This document shows positions 34,774 to 42,674 of a DNA stretch of 64,000 nucleotides, one piece after another. The notes under the pieces are model-generated. The model was not told the origin of the DNA. It searched no databases and worked only from the letters and a program-made list of their open reading frames with translations. Origin of the DNA: Streptomyces sp. CB02009 (GTDB lineage: Bacteria; Actinomycetota; Actinomycetes; Streptomycetales; Streptomycetaceae); NCBI RefSeq assembly GCF_001905825.1, contig NZ_LIVV01000002.1, positions 624,441 through 688,440 on the forward strand. Reading direction: 5' to 3'. How positions within the stretch are numbered: position 1 is the stretch's first letter; each line of letters opens with the position of its first letter. Both the position numbers and the translations under genes were made by a program.

Positions 34774-36096
34774 TCAGGCGGTGGCCGACCGTACGTCCAC
34801 GGCGGGGACCGGGGTGTCGCCGTCGCCGGCCGGCGGCGCGTCGTCGTAGGGCTCCTCGCGGGGCAGGGTCGCCTTGCGCAGGCCGGGTACCGCGACGGCC
34901 ACGACCACGGCGGCGACGGCACAGATCGCGCCGTTCACGAGGGCCGCGCCGGCCGGGCTGAACCAGCGGGCGACCAGGGCCACTTCGACGTCGCCGGCGA
35001 TGCCGCCCGCGGTGCCCTGGGCGGTGACGACGCTGACGATCCGGCCACGCAGCCGGTCGGGGGTGTTGTGCTGGACGAGGGCGTACTCGAGGATCTCGTA
35101 CACGGTCCCGGCCGCTCCGCCCACGACCAGCATGGCGTAGGCGACCGTCGCACTGCCGCTCAGGCCGAAGCCGATGATGGCCAGGCCGCCGGTGAGCGCG
35201 GCGGTCAGCAGCAGGCGTCCGGGGCGCGCGGCGCGGGTGATCCAGCCGCTCGTCGCGGAGACGACGACGGCGCCCACGGCCGGAGCGGTGTAGAGCACGC
35301 CGAGCATGAAGTCGCCGCCGCCGAACTCGGTGTACACCAGCTCGGGGAAGACGACGACGGGCAGGCTGAACAGCGCGTTCACACCGCCGAGGGCCAGCAG
35401 TCCGCCGACGACGCGGTTGCGCACGGCGAACCGGAAGGCGGCGACCGGTGAGCCCGAGTCCTCTGCGCCGTCCAGGTCGTCCTCGCCCTTGAACGGGGGC
35501 AGCGGGCGCAACCGGAGGAGCAGCAGGGTGGTGATGCCGGTGGTGACCGCGGTGAAGGCGAACACCGGTCCAGGTCCCGAAGCGGCCAGCAGGATGCCGC
35601 CGATGAACGGGGCGGTGACGGAGCCGATCTCGCCGGTGAGGGAGATCAGGGCGCCGGCGGCGGGCAGTTGGTCCGGGCGGACCAGGGTCGGTGCGACCGC
35701 CATGAGCGCGGTGACGCTCACTCCGGTGGCCAGTCCGTCCCAGGCGACGCAGAGGTAGATCGCCCACAGCTCCGGGGTGGGCAGGAAGGCGTTGACCGCG
35801 AGACCGGCGAAGGCGAGTGCGGCGGAACCCCGGGCCCAGAGGATCAGGGTCCGCCGGTCGGTCCGGTCGGCCATCCAGCCGCCCCACAGGGAGCCGATCA
35901 GAACGGTGACGCTCATGATCATGCTGGAGACGGCGACGCCGAAGGTGGACCGCGTCATGGCGAAGACCTGGGCGGCGAGGGCGACGGAGGCCATCCCGAG
36001 ACCGAACAGGGAGACCACGCGGGCGATGAAGATCGCCCGGAAGTCGCGGCTGGTCCGGAGCGGGCCGATGTCGATGAGGAGGTCACCGGCGCGCAC
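34774..36096 (-). CDS. EntS-like MFS siderophore exporter
   Basis: A 440-residue major facilitator with about twelve membrane helices, the EntS/MFS_3 kind used to secrete catecholate siderophores. The loop motif GGWMADRTDRR follows helix 2. The N-terminus (LIDIGPLRTSRDFRAIFIAR) is typical of EntS relatives. The C-terminal tail from about residue 405 is acidic and Pro-rich. The GTG start overlaps the end of the aryl carrier protein gene by 14 bases, and the gene precedes the first NRPS gene by 151 bases. Position in the biosynthetic operon argues for export of the DHB-containing siderophore. Confidence 0.9.
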   Translation of the reverse strand: MRAGDLLIDIGPLRTSRDFRAIFIARVVSLFGLGMASVALAAQVFAMTRSTFGVAVSSMIMSVTVLIGSLWGGWMADRTDRRTLILWARGSAALAFAGLAVNAFLPTPELWAIYLCVAWDGLATGVSVTALMAVAPTLVRPDQLPAAGALISLTGEIGSVTAPFIGGILLAASGPGPVFAFTAVTTGITTLLLLRLRPLPPFKGEDDLDGAEDSGSPVAAFRFAVRNRVVGGLLALGGVNALFSLPVVVFPELVYTEFGGGDFMLGVLYTAPAVGAVVVSATSGWITRAARPGRLLLTAALTGGLAIIGFGLSGSATVAYAMLVVGGAAGTVYEILEYALVQHNTPDRLRGRIVSVVTAQGTAGGIAGDVEVALVARWFSPAGAALVNGAICAVAAVVVAVAVPGLRKATLPREEPYDDAPPAGDGDTPVPAVDVRSATA

Positions 36097-36352
36097 GGGG
36101 TACTCCCTTCGGGGTGCCCAGCAGCTCGAACCAGGCGTCCAGGGTGGGGCGTTCGGCGAGGTCCACGAAGCCGATCTCCGCGCCCTCCGCGCGCCAGCCC
36201 TCGACCAGGGTCATCAGGCGGATCGAGTCCAGCCCCTGCTCGATGAGGCTCTCGGCGGGCTCGACCTCGGAGGGGTCGACGTACAGCACGTCGGCGACGT
36301 CCCGCGTGAGCCGCTCGCGTGTGAAGGCCTGCTGTCCGGCCGTGTCGACCAT
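36083..36352 (-). CDS. Free-standing aryl carrier protein
   Basis: An 89-residue carrier protein. The phosphopantetheine site is the Ser in GLDSIRLMTLVEGW (about residue 43), and the following IGFVDLAERPTLDAWFELL closely parallels the aryl carrier domain at the C-terminus of EntB (IDFVMLAKNPTIDAWWKLL). It therefore supplies the carrier that this dhbB lacks: DhbE loads DHB here, and the first C domain of the NRPS takes it. ATG 36352 follows GGAAGAGG. First gene of the operon carrier-exporter-NRPS-NRPS, with an iron box 64 bases upstream. Griseobactin-type clusters use a similar separate carrier, from memory. Confidence 0.92.
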   Translation of the reverse strand: MVDTAGQQAFTRERLTRDVADVLYVDPSEVEPAESLIEQGLDSIRLMTLVEGWRAEGAEIGFVDLAERPTLDAWFELLGTPKGVPRARR

Positions 36353-36415
36353 GGTCGTGTCCTCTTCCCGTCCGACATGTGAAGTGCTGCGAAGGCTGCG
36401 ACGAGGCTAGCCAAG

Positions 36416-36434
36416 TTAGGTAAGGCTTACCTAA
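36416..36434. promoter_or_regulatory. Iron box between aryl carrier operon and GNAT gene
   Basis: TTAGGTAAGGCTTACCTAA is almost a perfect palindrome and matches the DmdR/IdeR consensus at 17 of 19. It is 64 bases before the carrier gene (minus) and about 80 bases before the divergent acetyltransferase gene (plus), so it may control both. Confidence 0.92.
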
Positions 36435-36514
36435 CTCAATAGGGTGTGCTGGAGTCAAGCTGCGGCGGTCCCCGGTGGATCCGCCGTCTTCAACCCCATG
36501 AGAGCGAGAAGCCG

Positions 36515-37018
36515 TTGACCACAGCCACGCCCCGCCCGGGCCTCCGGTCGGAGTCCGTCGCCGTCGTCCGTCCCGCCGGGCCGTCCGACGCCGCCGCCGT
36601 GCACCGGCTGTCCGTGCCCTTCGTGCGCGCGGGGGCGCTGCGGGACCGCCCCGCGAGCCGGTACGCCCGGGACGCGGCGGACTTCCTCGTCGCCGAGACC
36701 GCCGGCGGAGTCCTGGCGGGCTGTGTCGCGCTGAACCGTCGGCCCGACGCGTGCGGCCGGGCGGCCGCCGTGCTCTACAACTTCTGTGTGGCGGACGGGA
36801 ATCAGGGGCGCGGCATCGGCTCCGCGCTGCTGCGGGCCGTGCTCGCCGAGGCCGGGACCCGGGGTGCGTGCCGGGTGTTCACCGCGACCGCGGGCAGCGG
36901 GCTGCTCTTCCTGCGCCACGGGTTCGTCGTGGGCGGCGAGGAGGAGGCGCCCCCGGAGTGGCGCGCCCGCCTCGACCCGGCGCGGGGCTCCCGGGTCCTG
37001 GTGCGCGCCCTCGCCTGA
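36515..37018 (+). CDS. GNAT-family N-acetyltransferase
   Basis: A protein of about 167 residues with a GNAT fold: VVRPAGPSDAAAVHRL at the start, FLVAETAGGVLAGCVALN, the acetyl-CoA loop NFCVADGNQGRGIGSALLRAVL (GNQGRGIGSALL fits the Q/RxxGxG/A motif), and LFLRHGFVVGGEEEAPPEW at the end. The pattern resembles amino-acid N-acetyltransferases of the ArgA type. The start is uncertain: TTG 36515 is chosen because a GAGAGCGAGAAG site precedes it; an in-frame GTG at 36446 would lie almost on the iron box. Its setting between two siderophore systems suggests acetylation of a siderophore building block, for example the alpha-amino group of a hydroxyornithine, but this is inference. Confidence 0.7.
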   Translation: MTTATPRPGLRSESVAVVRPAGPSDAAAVHRLSVPFVRAGALRDRPASRYARDAADFLVAETAGGVLAGCVALNRRPDACGRAAAVLYNFCVADGNQGRGIGSALLRAVLAEAGTRGACRVFTATAGSGLLFLRHGFVVGGEEEAPPEWRARLDPARGSRVLVRALA

Positions 37019-37030
37019 GCGTGACTGGGG

Positions 37031-37092
37031 CCGGTACGGACGGGGTCCGTACCGGTGCGGACCCCCGGTGCCGAAGTCGGTGCCGGGGGTCC
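37031..37092. terminator. Two consecutive hairpins between convergent genes
   Basis: CCGGTACGGAC at 37031-37041 pairs perfectly with 37045-37055 around a three-base loop. GGACCCCCGG at 37059-37068 pairs perfectly with 37083-37092. They fill the gap between the GNAT gene and the convergent MbtH gene and probably terminate both transcripts. Confidence 0.7.
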
Positions 37093-37108
37093 TGTGCTGG
37101 GAGGGTTC

Positions 37109-37318
37109 CTAGGCGCGGGCCGCGAGGCTCGCGGGGCGCATGTCGGTCCAGTGGTTGTCGACGTACTGGGCGCAGCCCTCGCGGGAGTCCTCGCCGTGCA
37201 CGGTGGTCCAGCCGTTCGGGACCTCGGCGAAAGCCGGCCACAGCGAGTGCTGGTTCTCGGCGTTGACGAGCACGAGGTAGCGGGCGTCGGCGTCCTCGAA
37301 GGGGTTGGTCGCGGTCAT
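37109..37318 (-). CDS. MbtH-like NRPS partner protein
   Basis: A 69-residue MbtH-family protein with the full signature: [30 protein letters not shown], and ending HWTDMRP. These proteins bind adenylation domains and are often needed for their folding or activity. The ATG at 37318 follows AAGGAGA. It is transcribed toward the left with its own iron box 110 bases upstream, and probably serves the two minus-strand NRPSs. A second, similar MbtH lies at the right edge of the window. Confidence 0.95.
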   Translation of the reverse strand: MTATNPFEDADARYLVLVNAENQHSLWPAFAEVPNGWTTVHGEDSREGCAQYVDNHWTDMRPASLAARA

Positions 37319-37427
37319 GCTGGATCTCCTTGCGGGGGGGGCTGGCTGTGCGGTGCGGGGGAGTCGTCCCGAACGGGCCGACCGCCGGGGCGGGGGCGGG
37401 AGCCCGGCCGCCCTGGCACCTGAGCGA

Positions 37428-37446
37428 TTAGGTAAGGCTAGCCTAA
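37428..37446. promoter_or_regulatory. Iron box before MbtH gene
   Basis: TTAGGTAAGGCTAGCCTAA matches the DmdR/IdeR consensus at 17 of 19. It is 110 bases upstream of the minus-strand mbtH start and 77 bases beyond the end of the AraC-family gene. Confidence 0.88.
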
Positions 37447-37522
37447 GATCCTGGAGGGGTGAGGGGGTGTCAAGCGGTCGGGAGGCCCGCACCCCGGGGA
37501 GCCGGGCGCTCCGGACGGTGAC

Positions 37523-38281
37523 TCAGGCCGCGTGCCCCGGACGGGAGTCGGTGTGCTCCCCGCGCCCCTTGACCCAGGCTCCGGGCGTGCAGTCGAAGTG
37601 CTTCCGGAAGGCCAGGATGTAGCCGTTCGTGCTGGTGAATCCGACGCGTGCCGCGACCGCGCTCACCAGGTGTCCCCGGTCGAGCAGGTCCAGTGAGCGG
37701 TTCAGGCGGACCCGGGTCCGCCACTCCGAGAACGCGAGCCCCGTCTCGTTGCGGAAGGCGCGCCGCAGGCTGGTCGAGCTGGTGTGGAGGCTCTCCGCCC
37801 ACTGCGTGGCGGTGCGCTGGTCCTCCGGCCTGCGCAGGAGCGCGCGGGCGACGGACCGCGCCGACTCGCTGGTCGGGCGGGGCGCCGGCAGGGCGGCGGA
37901 GGGGAATCCGGTCAGCGTGAGGAAGGCCGCGACCTCGTCGGCGCCGGTCCCCGTGCCCCGTGTCCGGGCGAGCAGGAGGCGCCGCTGCCCCTCGTCGATC
38001 CGGACCACCGTGGGCCGCGCGTAGGGGAGTTCGTGGACGTCGGCGTCGAACGGCTCGGCGACCACCAGGGAGTCGGGGTGGAAGCGGGCGCTGTGCGGGG
38101 TTCCGGCGGGGATCCAGAGCGCCACGGAAGGGGTGAGTTCATGCCCGGTGCCGGGTGTGAAGACCGATATCCGGCCCAGCGGCGTATAGAGCAGCTGGTG
38201 GAAGTCGTGGGTGTGGGTCGGGTGACCCCCCGCCGTGATGAAGTCCTCGTCCGTGGCCGCGGACGTTCTTCCCTGGGCCAT
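37523..38281 (-). CDS. AraC-family transcriptional regulator
   Basis: A 252-residue regulator with an N-terminal cupin-like sensing domain (HTHDFHQLLYTPLG, LWIPAGTPHSARF) and a C-terminal pair of helix-turn-helix motifs (WAESLHTSSTSLRRAFRNET and VAARVGFTSTNGYILAFRKH, residues about 155-235). ATG 38281 is used because earlier codons give no recognisable domain. It is divergent from the FecCD-ATPase-receptor operon with an iron box between them. By analogy with YbtA-type regulators it may sense the ferric siderophore and activate the uptake or biosynthetic genes; that is inference from position. Confidence 0.88.
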   Translation of the reverse strand: MAQGRTSAATDEDFITAGGHPTHTHDFHQLLYTPLGRISVFTPGTGHELTPSVALWIPAGTPHSARFHPDSLVVAEPFDADVHELPYARPTVVRIDEGQRRLLLARTRGTGTGADEVAAFLTLTGFPSAALPAPRPTSESARSVARALLRRPEDQRTATQWAESLHTSSTSLRRAFRNETGLAFSEWRTRVRLNRSLDLLDRGHLVSAVAARVGFTSTNGYILAFRKHFDCTPGAWVKGRGEHTDSRPGHAA

Positions 38282-38366
38282 GGCCCACCCCCTGGTCCAT
38301 GGAGGCCGGGACGGGTTCCTGGCCCCTCGGTGTGATCGGTCGGGCTTCCACTTGGATCGTCGAAGC

Positions 38367-38385
38367 TTAGGTAAGGGTAACCTAA
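38367..38385. promoter_or_regulatory. Iron box between araC-type gene and uptake operon
   Basis: TTAGGTAAGGGTAACCTAA, 17 of 19 to the consensus, lies 35 bases before the permease start (plus) and 85 bases before the AraC-type regulator start (minus), so it can govern both. Confidence 0.92.
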
Positions 38386-38420
38386 CTGACCGCACGACCC
38401 GTGAGGAACAGGAACATCCC

Positions 38421-39467
38421 ATGACAGATACGTCCCCGCCGGTGAGGGCCCCGCTGCCACCGGTACGGACCCGGCTCTCGCGCGGCGCGACCGTCGCGGT
38501 GATCGCCACCGCGGCCGTGATCGCGACCCTGCTGGCCGGAATCGCGCTCGGCTCCCGGGACATCTCCCCGCTGGAAGTCGTCCGCATCCTGCTCCACCCG
38601 GGAGGGGAGGCGTACAACTCCCATGTCCTGTGGACCGAACGCATCCCCCGGACCCTGCTCGGCCTCGCCGTCGGCGCCGCCCTCGGCGCCTCCGGAATGA
38701 TCATGCAGGCGCTCACCGCGAACCCGCTCGCCGACCCCGGCATCCTCGGTGTCGAGCAAGGCGCTGCCATGTTCGTCGTGTTCGGCATCATGTTCCTCGG
38801 TGTCACCGACGCGCACGGCTACTTCTGGCTCGCACTGATGGGATCCACCCTCGCCGCGGCCCTCGTCTACCTCATCGGCACCCGCACCGACGCCGGCAGC
38901 TCCGCAGTCGGCCTCGTGCTCGCCGGTGTGGCCCTCGCCGCCGTGATGTCCTCCCTCATCACCCTCCTCGTCGTCCGCGACAAGGAGGCCTTCGCCCACC
39001 TGCGGTTCTGGTCCATCGGCCAACTCACCGGCCGGGCCGAGGTCATCGACGAGATCATGCCCTTCGTGATCTGCGGGCTGCTTCTCGCGCTGCCGCTCGG
39101 TGGAACCCTCAACATCCTCGGGCTCGGCGACGACACGGCCCGCGCGCTCGGCGTCAAGGTGGAACGCGCCCGCCTCGCGAGCGCCGCCGTCGCCGTCCTG
39201 CTCTGCGCCGCGGCCACCGCCGCGGTCGGCCCGGTGGCCTTCGTCGGCCTGGTCGCCGCGCACTGCGCACGGCTCCTGACCGGGCCCGACCACCGCTGGT
39301 CCCTGCCGATCTCCATGGCCGTCGGAGCCGTCCTCCTCACGGCCTCCGACACCGCGGGCCGGTTGGTACTCGACCACGGGGAGATCCAGGTGGGCCTCAT
39401 GACCGCGATCGTCGGCACCCCCTTCTTCGTCTGGCTCGCCCGCCGCCGCGACCTGGTGAAGATGTGA
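38421..39467 (+). CDS. FecCD-family siderophore ABC permease
   Basis: A 348-residue membrane permease of the FecCD/BtuC family. Signatures: RIPRTLLGLAVGAALGASG, MQALTANPLADPGILGVEQG, VLAGVALAAVMSSLITL, and AVGPVAFVGLVAAHCARLL. It begins the plus-strand operon permease-permease-ATPase-receptor. The start ATG 38421 follows GAGGAACAGGAAC. It should form a heterodimeric channel with the next gene product, whose start codon overlaps the stop of this gene (TGATG). Confidence 0.94.
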   Translation: MTDTSPPVRAPLPPVRTRLSRGATVAVIATAAVIATLLAGIALGSRDISPLEVVRILLHPGGEAYNSHVLWTERIPRTLLGLAVGAALGASGMIMQALTANPLADPGILGVEQGAAMFVVFGIMFLGVTDAHGYFWLALMGSTLAAALVYLIGTRTDAGSSAVGLVLAGVALAAVMSSLITLLVVRDKEAFAHLRFWSIGQLTGRAEVIDEIMPFVICGLLLALPLGGTLNILGLGDDTARALGVKVERARLASAAVAVLLCAAATAAVGPVAFVGLVAAHCARLLTGPDHRWSLPISMAVGAVLLTASDTAGRLVLDHGEIQVGLMTAIVGTPFFVWLARRRDLVKM

Positions 39468-40543
39468 TGACCGCGATCGACACCCGGCCCGCCCGGCCGG
39501 ACGCCCCGACCACCCCCGCCGTCGTCGCGCACCTGCGGTCCGGCCGCCGCGTCCGCAACCGCCGCACCGTCCTGGTCGCCGCCGTGCTCGCCGTCGCGCT
39601 CCTCGCCCTCACGACCGCCTCCGTCCTGCTCGGCGGCATCGGCCGGGTCGACCCCGCCGACGTCCTGCCCGCCATGTTCGGCCTGCGCACCGGCCTCGCC
39701 GACTACATGATCTTCCAGCTGCGGATGCCCCGCGCGCTGGCCGCGCTCCTCGCCGGAGCCCTCTTCGGCCTGGCCGGTTCGCTCTACCAGCGGCTCATCC
39801 GCAACCCGCTGGCCACCCCCGACATCGTCGGAATCTCGGCCGGCGCGGGCGCCGGAGCCGCGACCGCGCTGCTCTACGCCCCCGCGGCGTTCAGCGTCGG
39901 CGTCCCCGTGGCCGCCGTCGTCGGCTCCTTCGTCCTGGTCGCCGCCGTCCAACTGCTCAGCTGGCGGGGCGGGGTCGACACCTACCGGCTGGTCCTGGTG
40001 GGCATCGGCCTGAGCGCCGTCTGCACCGCGTACACCAACTACCTCTTCACCGTGGCCGACCAGCAGAGCATCGCCATCGCGATGCGCTGGACCGTCGGCA
40101 GCACCCACGCGGCGGACTGGGACGGGGTCACCACCCTCGCCCTCGGCCTCGGCGTCTGCCTGGTGGCCGCCCTCCTGGTCGGCCGGTCCCTCGGCACCCT
40201 CGCCCTGGGAGACGGTTTCGCCGCCGGACTCGGGTCCCGGGTGACGGCGGTCCGCGTCGGCGTCCTGCTGCTCGGCGCCGCCGCCGCGGCCCTCGCCACC
40301 AGCGTCGTCGGACCCATCGGCTTCGTCTCGCTCATCAGCGGGCCCATCGCCGTACGGCTGGTGGGCGTCGACCGCTCGACGGCCGTCGCCCCCGCCATCG
40401 GCGCCGTCATCGTCATCGCCGCCGACGTCCTCGCCCAGCACGCACCCGTGATCAGCCCGGTGCCCACCGGGGTCCTGACCGCGCTGCTCGGCGCGCCCTA
40501 CTTCGTCTGGCTGATCCTTCGACGCAGGCAGGGAGCCTCGTGA
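39467..40543 (+). CDS. FecCD-family siderophore ABC permease
   Basis: A 358-residue partner permease with the motifs RMPRALAALLAGALFGLAG, QRLIRNPLATPDIVGISAG, LVLVGIGLSAVCTAYTN and VVGPIGFVSLISGPIAVRL. Its ATG overlaps the stop of the preceding permease, and its own stop overlaps the GTG start of the ATPase gene, so the three are translationally coupled. It has a soluble, Arg-rich N-terminus of about 35 residues before the first helix. Confidence 0.94.
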   Translation: MTAIDTRPARPDAPTTPAVVAHLRSGRRVRNRRTVLVAAVLAVALLALTTASVLLGGIGRVDPADVLPAMFGLRTGLADYMIFQLRMPRALAALLAGALFGLAGSLYQRLIRNPLATPDIVGISAGAGAGAATALLYAPAAFSVGVPVAAVVGSFVLVAAVQLLSWRGGVDTYRLVLVGIGLSAVCTAYTNYLFTVADQQSIAIAMRWTVGSTHAADWDGVTTLALGLGVCLVAALLVGRSLGTLALGDGFAAGLGSRVTAVRVGVLLLGAAAAALATSVVGPIGFVSLISGPIAVRLVGVDRSTAVAPAIGAVIVIAADVLAQHAPVISPVPTGVLTALLGAPYFVWLILRRRQGAS

Positions 40544-41487
40544 CACACGCCGCGACACCGCAGACCCGGAAGCCGGAGACCGGCGGACCCGAGACCGACG
40601 GACCCGAGGCCGCCGTGCCCGAGACCGACGGACCCGAGACCGAGACCGCGACGACGCACACGGCGTCGGCGCGGACCGCACCGGCCCACCAGCTGGAAGC
40701 CCGTGCCATCAGCGCCGGTTACAGCGGGAACCCCGTCATCGAGGACCTCTCCGTACGGATCGAGACCGGCCGCATCACCGCGCTCGTCGGCCCGAACGCC
40801 TGCGGCAAGTCCACCCTCCTCAAGTCGATGGCCCGGCTGCTGCCCCTCACCGCCGGATCGGTCCTCCTCGAAGGCGCCGACATCCACCGCCTGCCCACCC
40901 GTGAGGTGGCCCGGAGGCTCGGCGTGCTCCCCCAGTCCCCGGTCGCCCCGGAGAGCATCACCGTCGGCGACCTGGTCTGGCGCGGACGCCACCCGCACCG
41001 CCAGTTCGGCCGGCGCCGCGACGCCCACGACGACACCGTCATCGCCGAGGCGCTCCGGGCCACCGGAACCGCCGAGCTGGTCGACCGGCCCGTCGACCAG
41101 CTCTCCGGCGGACAGCGGCAGCGCGTGTGGATCGCGCTGGCCCTCGCCCAGGACACCCCGACCCTGCTGCTCGACGAACCCACCACCTACCTGGACGTCG
41201 CGCACCAGATCGAGGTGATGGACCTCCTCGCGGAACTCAACGAACAGACGGGCAAGACCATCGTGCTCGTCTCCCACGACCTCAACCAGGCGGCCCTGTA
41301 CGCGTCGACCATCGTCGCCATGCGCGACGGACGTGTCGTCCGCCAGGGCACGCCCGAAGAGGTGCTCGACGCGGCGACCGTGGCCGAGGTCTTCGGCCTG
41401 AAGTGCGTCGTCGTCCCCCACCCCCTCACGGCCCGGCCGCAGATCTTCCCCCTCGGCCGCCACCACTCGCAGGAGAACCGATCATGA
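40540..41487 (+). CDS. FepC-like siderophore ABC ATPase
   Basis: A 315-residue ATPase that powers ferric-siderophore uptake. Motifs: Walker A GPNACGKST (residues about 86-94), Q-loop LPQSPVAPESITVGDLVWRG, signature LSGGQRQRVWIALALAQD, Walker B LLLDEPTTYLD and H-loop VSHDLNQA. The GTG start overlaps the permease stop. The first 45 residues are an unusual low-complexity stretch with repeats of PETDGPE, absent from normal FepC proteins, so a later start cannot be ruled out although no good one is visible. This is the only importer ATPase in the window and may also serve the ATPase-less operon at 1.9-5.1 kb. Confidence 0.94.
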   Translation: MTHAATPQTRKPETGGPETDGPEAAVPETDGPETETATTHTASARTAPAHQLEARAISAGYSGNPVIEDLSVRIETGRITALVGPNACGKSTLLKSMARLLPLTAGSVLLEGADIHRLPTREVARRLGVLPQSPVAPESITVGDLVWRGRHPHRQFGRRRDAHDDTVIAEALRATGTAELVDRPVDQLSGGQRQRVWIALALAQDTPTLLLDEPTTYLDVAHQIEVMDLLAELNEQTGKTIVLVSHDLNQAALYASTIVAMRDGRVVRQGTPEEVLDAATVAEVFGLKCVVVPHPLTARPQIFPLGRHHSQENRS

Positions 41488-42536
41488 ACCGCCTCGCAAG
41501 ACCCGCCGCCCGACGGTCCGCCGTCCGCACGCTGATCGCCGCGGCCGCGGCCGCCACCCTGCTCGTCGGCTGCGGCGGCGGCAAGGACGAGAAGGCCGAT
41601 GCCGGCAAGCCCTCCGGCGGCACCGCCGCCCCGGCCGCCGCCTTCCCGGTCACCCTCACCAACGCCTGGGGCAGGACCGAGGTCGAGAAGAAGCCGCTGA
41701 AGGTGGCCACCGTCTCCGACGGCGACACCTCCATCGCGCTCGCGCTCGGCCTGGTCCCCGTCATCACCCCGGACGTGGAGGACGGCGGTCCCGTCCCCGA
41801 GTACAAGCAGCGCGCCCTCACCAAGCTCGGCGCCGGCAAGCTCAAGACGTACGACGACACCGACGGCACCGACTTCGAGGCCATCGCGGCCGAGGCCCCG
41901 GACATCATCCTCGGCATGAACACCTGGTCCATGGACACGGATTACGCCAAGCTCGCGCCGATCGCCCCGGTCGTCACCTTCACCGACAAGAAGCACGCCG
42001 ACACGCTGACCTGGCAGGAGCGCCTGAAGAACGCCGCCAAGGCCCTCGGCATGACGGCCGAGGCCGACCAGGTGATCGCCGCCAACGGCAAGGCGATCGC
42101 CGACGCGGCCGCCGCGCACCCCGAGTTCAAGGGCAAGACGTACACCTACGCGGTCGTCCACCCCGAGCAGCTCACCTTCATGTCCCACGCCGACCAGGAC
42201 CCGGGCATCTTCGAGCAGATCGGTCTGAAGAAGACCGACAAGGCCGCCTCCTACTCGGCGGACAAGAACTCCGTCAGCCTGGAGAACCTGGACGAGCTGG
42301 AGGCCGACGTCCTGCTGATGACGTACCCCTTCGGCGACAACGGACTGCTCAGCGCCTCCGAGCTGGAGAGCAACAAGCTCTTCCAGTCCCTCACGGTCGT
42401 CAAGGGCAAGCACTACGCGGTGATCCCGTCGGAGAACACCCTCTCCTCCGCCGTCGCCTACCCCGACGCCCTCAGCTTCCCGTGGATCGTCGAGAAGCTG
42501 ACCCCGATCCTCGCCAAGGCCGTCGCCGGCAAGTGA
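41484..42536 (+). CDS. Siderophore-binding lipoprotein of ABC importer
   Basis: A 350-residue receptor of the FepB/FhuD type. Lipoprotein signal: RRSAVRTLIAAAAAATLL with lipobox LVGC, Cys30 as the lipid anchor. The mature domain has KPLKVATVSDGDTSIALALG and AAEAPDIILGMNTWSMDTDYAKL. The ATG overlaps the ATPase stop (ATGA), closing the permease-permease-ATPase-receptor operon. A very stable hairpin lies about 45 bases after its stop codon. Confidence 0.94.
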   Translation: MNRLARPAARRSAVRTLIAAAAAATLLVGCGGGKDEKADAGKPSGGTAAPAAAFPVTLTNAWGRTEVEKKPLKVATVSDGDTSIALALGLVPVITPDVEDGGPVPEYKQRALTKLGAGKLKTYDDTDGTDFEAIAAEAPDIILGMNTWSMDTDYAKLAPIAPVVTFTDKKHADTLTWQERLKNAAKALGMTAEADQVIAANGKAIADAAAAHPEFKGKTYTYAVVHPEQLTFMSHADQDPGIFEQIGLKKTDKAASYSADKNSVSLENLDELEADVLLMTYPFGDNGLLSASELESNKLFQSLTVVKGKHYAVIPSENTLSSAVAYPDALSFPWIVEKLTPILAKAVAGK

Positions 42537-42581
42537 ACCCGCTCCCGCGAGGGAGCCGCACCACCCGCAAGCACCCACCCG

Positions 42582-42636
42582 CGCGGGCCGGGCGGACCGG
42601 CGGGCGTCCTCACGCCCCCGGTCCGCCCGGCCCGCG
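42582..42636 (+). terminator. Very stable stem-loop after the uptake operon
   Basis: 42582-42600 is perfectly complementary to 42618-42636 (19 pairs). Inside it GGGCG at 42602-42606 pairs with CGCCC at 42613-42617, leaving only C42601 bulged, so the stem is about 24 pairs with a six-base loop. It sits between the receptor gene and the reductase-methyltransferase fusion gene on the same strand. No T-run follows. It could be a terminator, an attenuator or an RNA-stabilising end. Confidence 0.75.
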
Positions 42637-42674
42637 ATTCCCGGACCACCGCAGTGCCAGAAGGAGCCCTCCCC

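Noticed and set aside
36446..36514. Upstream GTG start for the acetyltransferase, adding 23 residues
   Set aside because: It would begin 12 bases from the iron box, leaving no room for a leader, and the extra residues are not GNAT-like. The TTG start has a better ribosome site, though certainty is limited.
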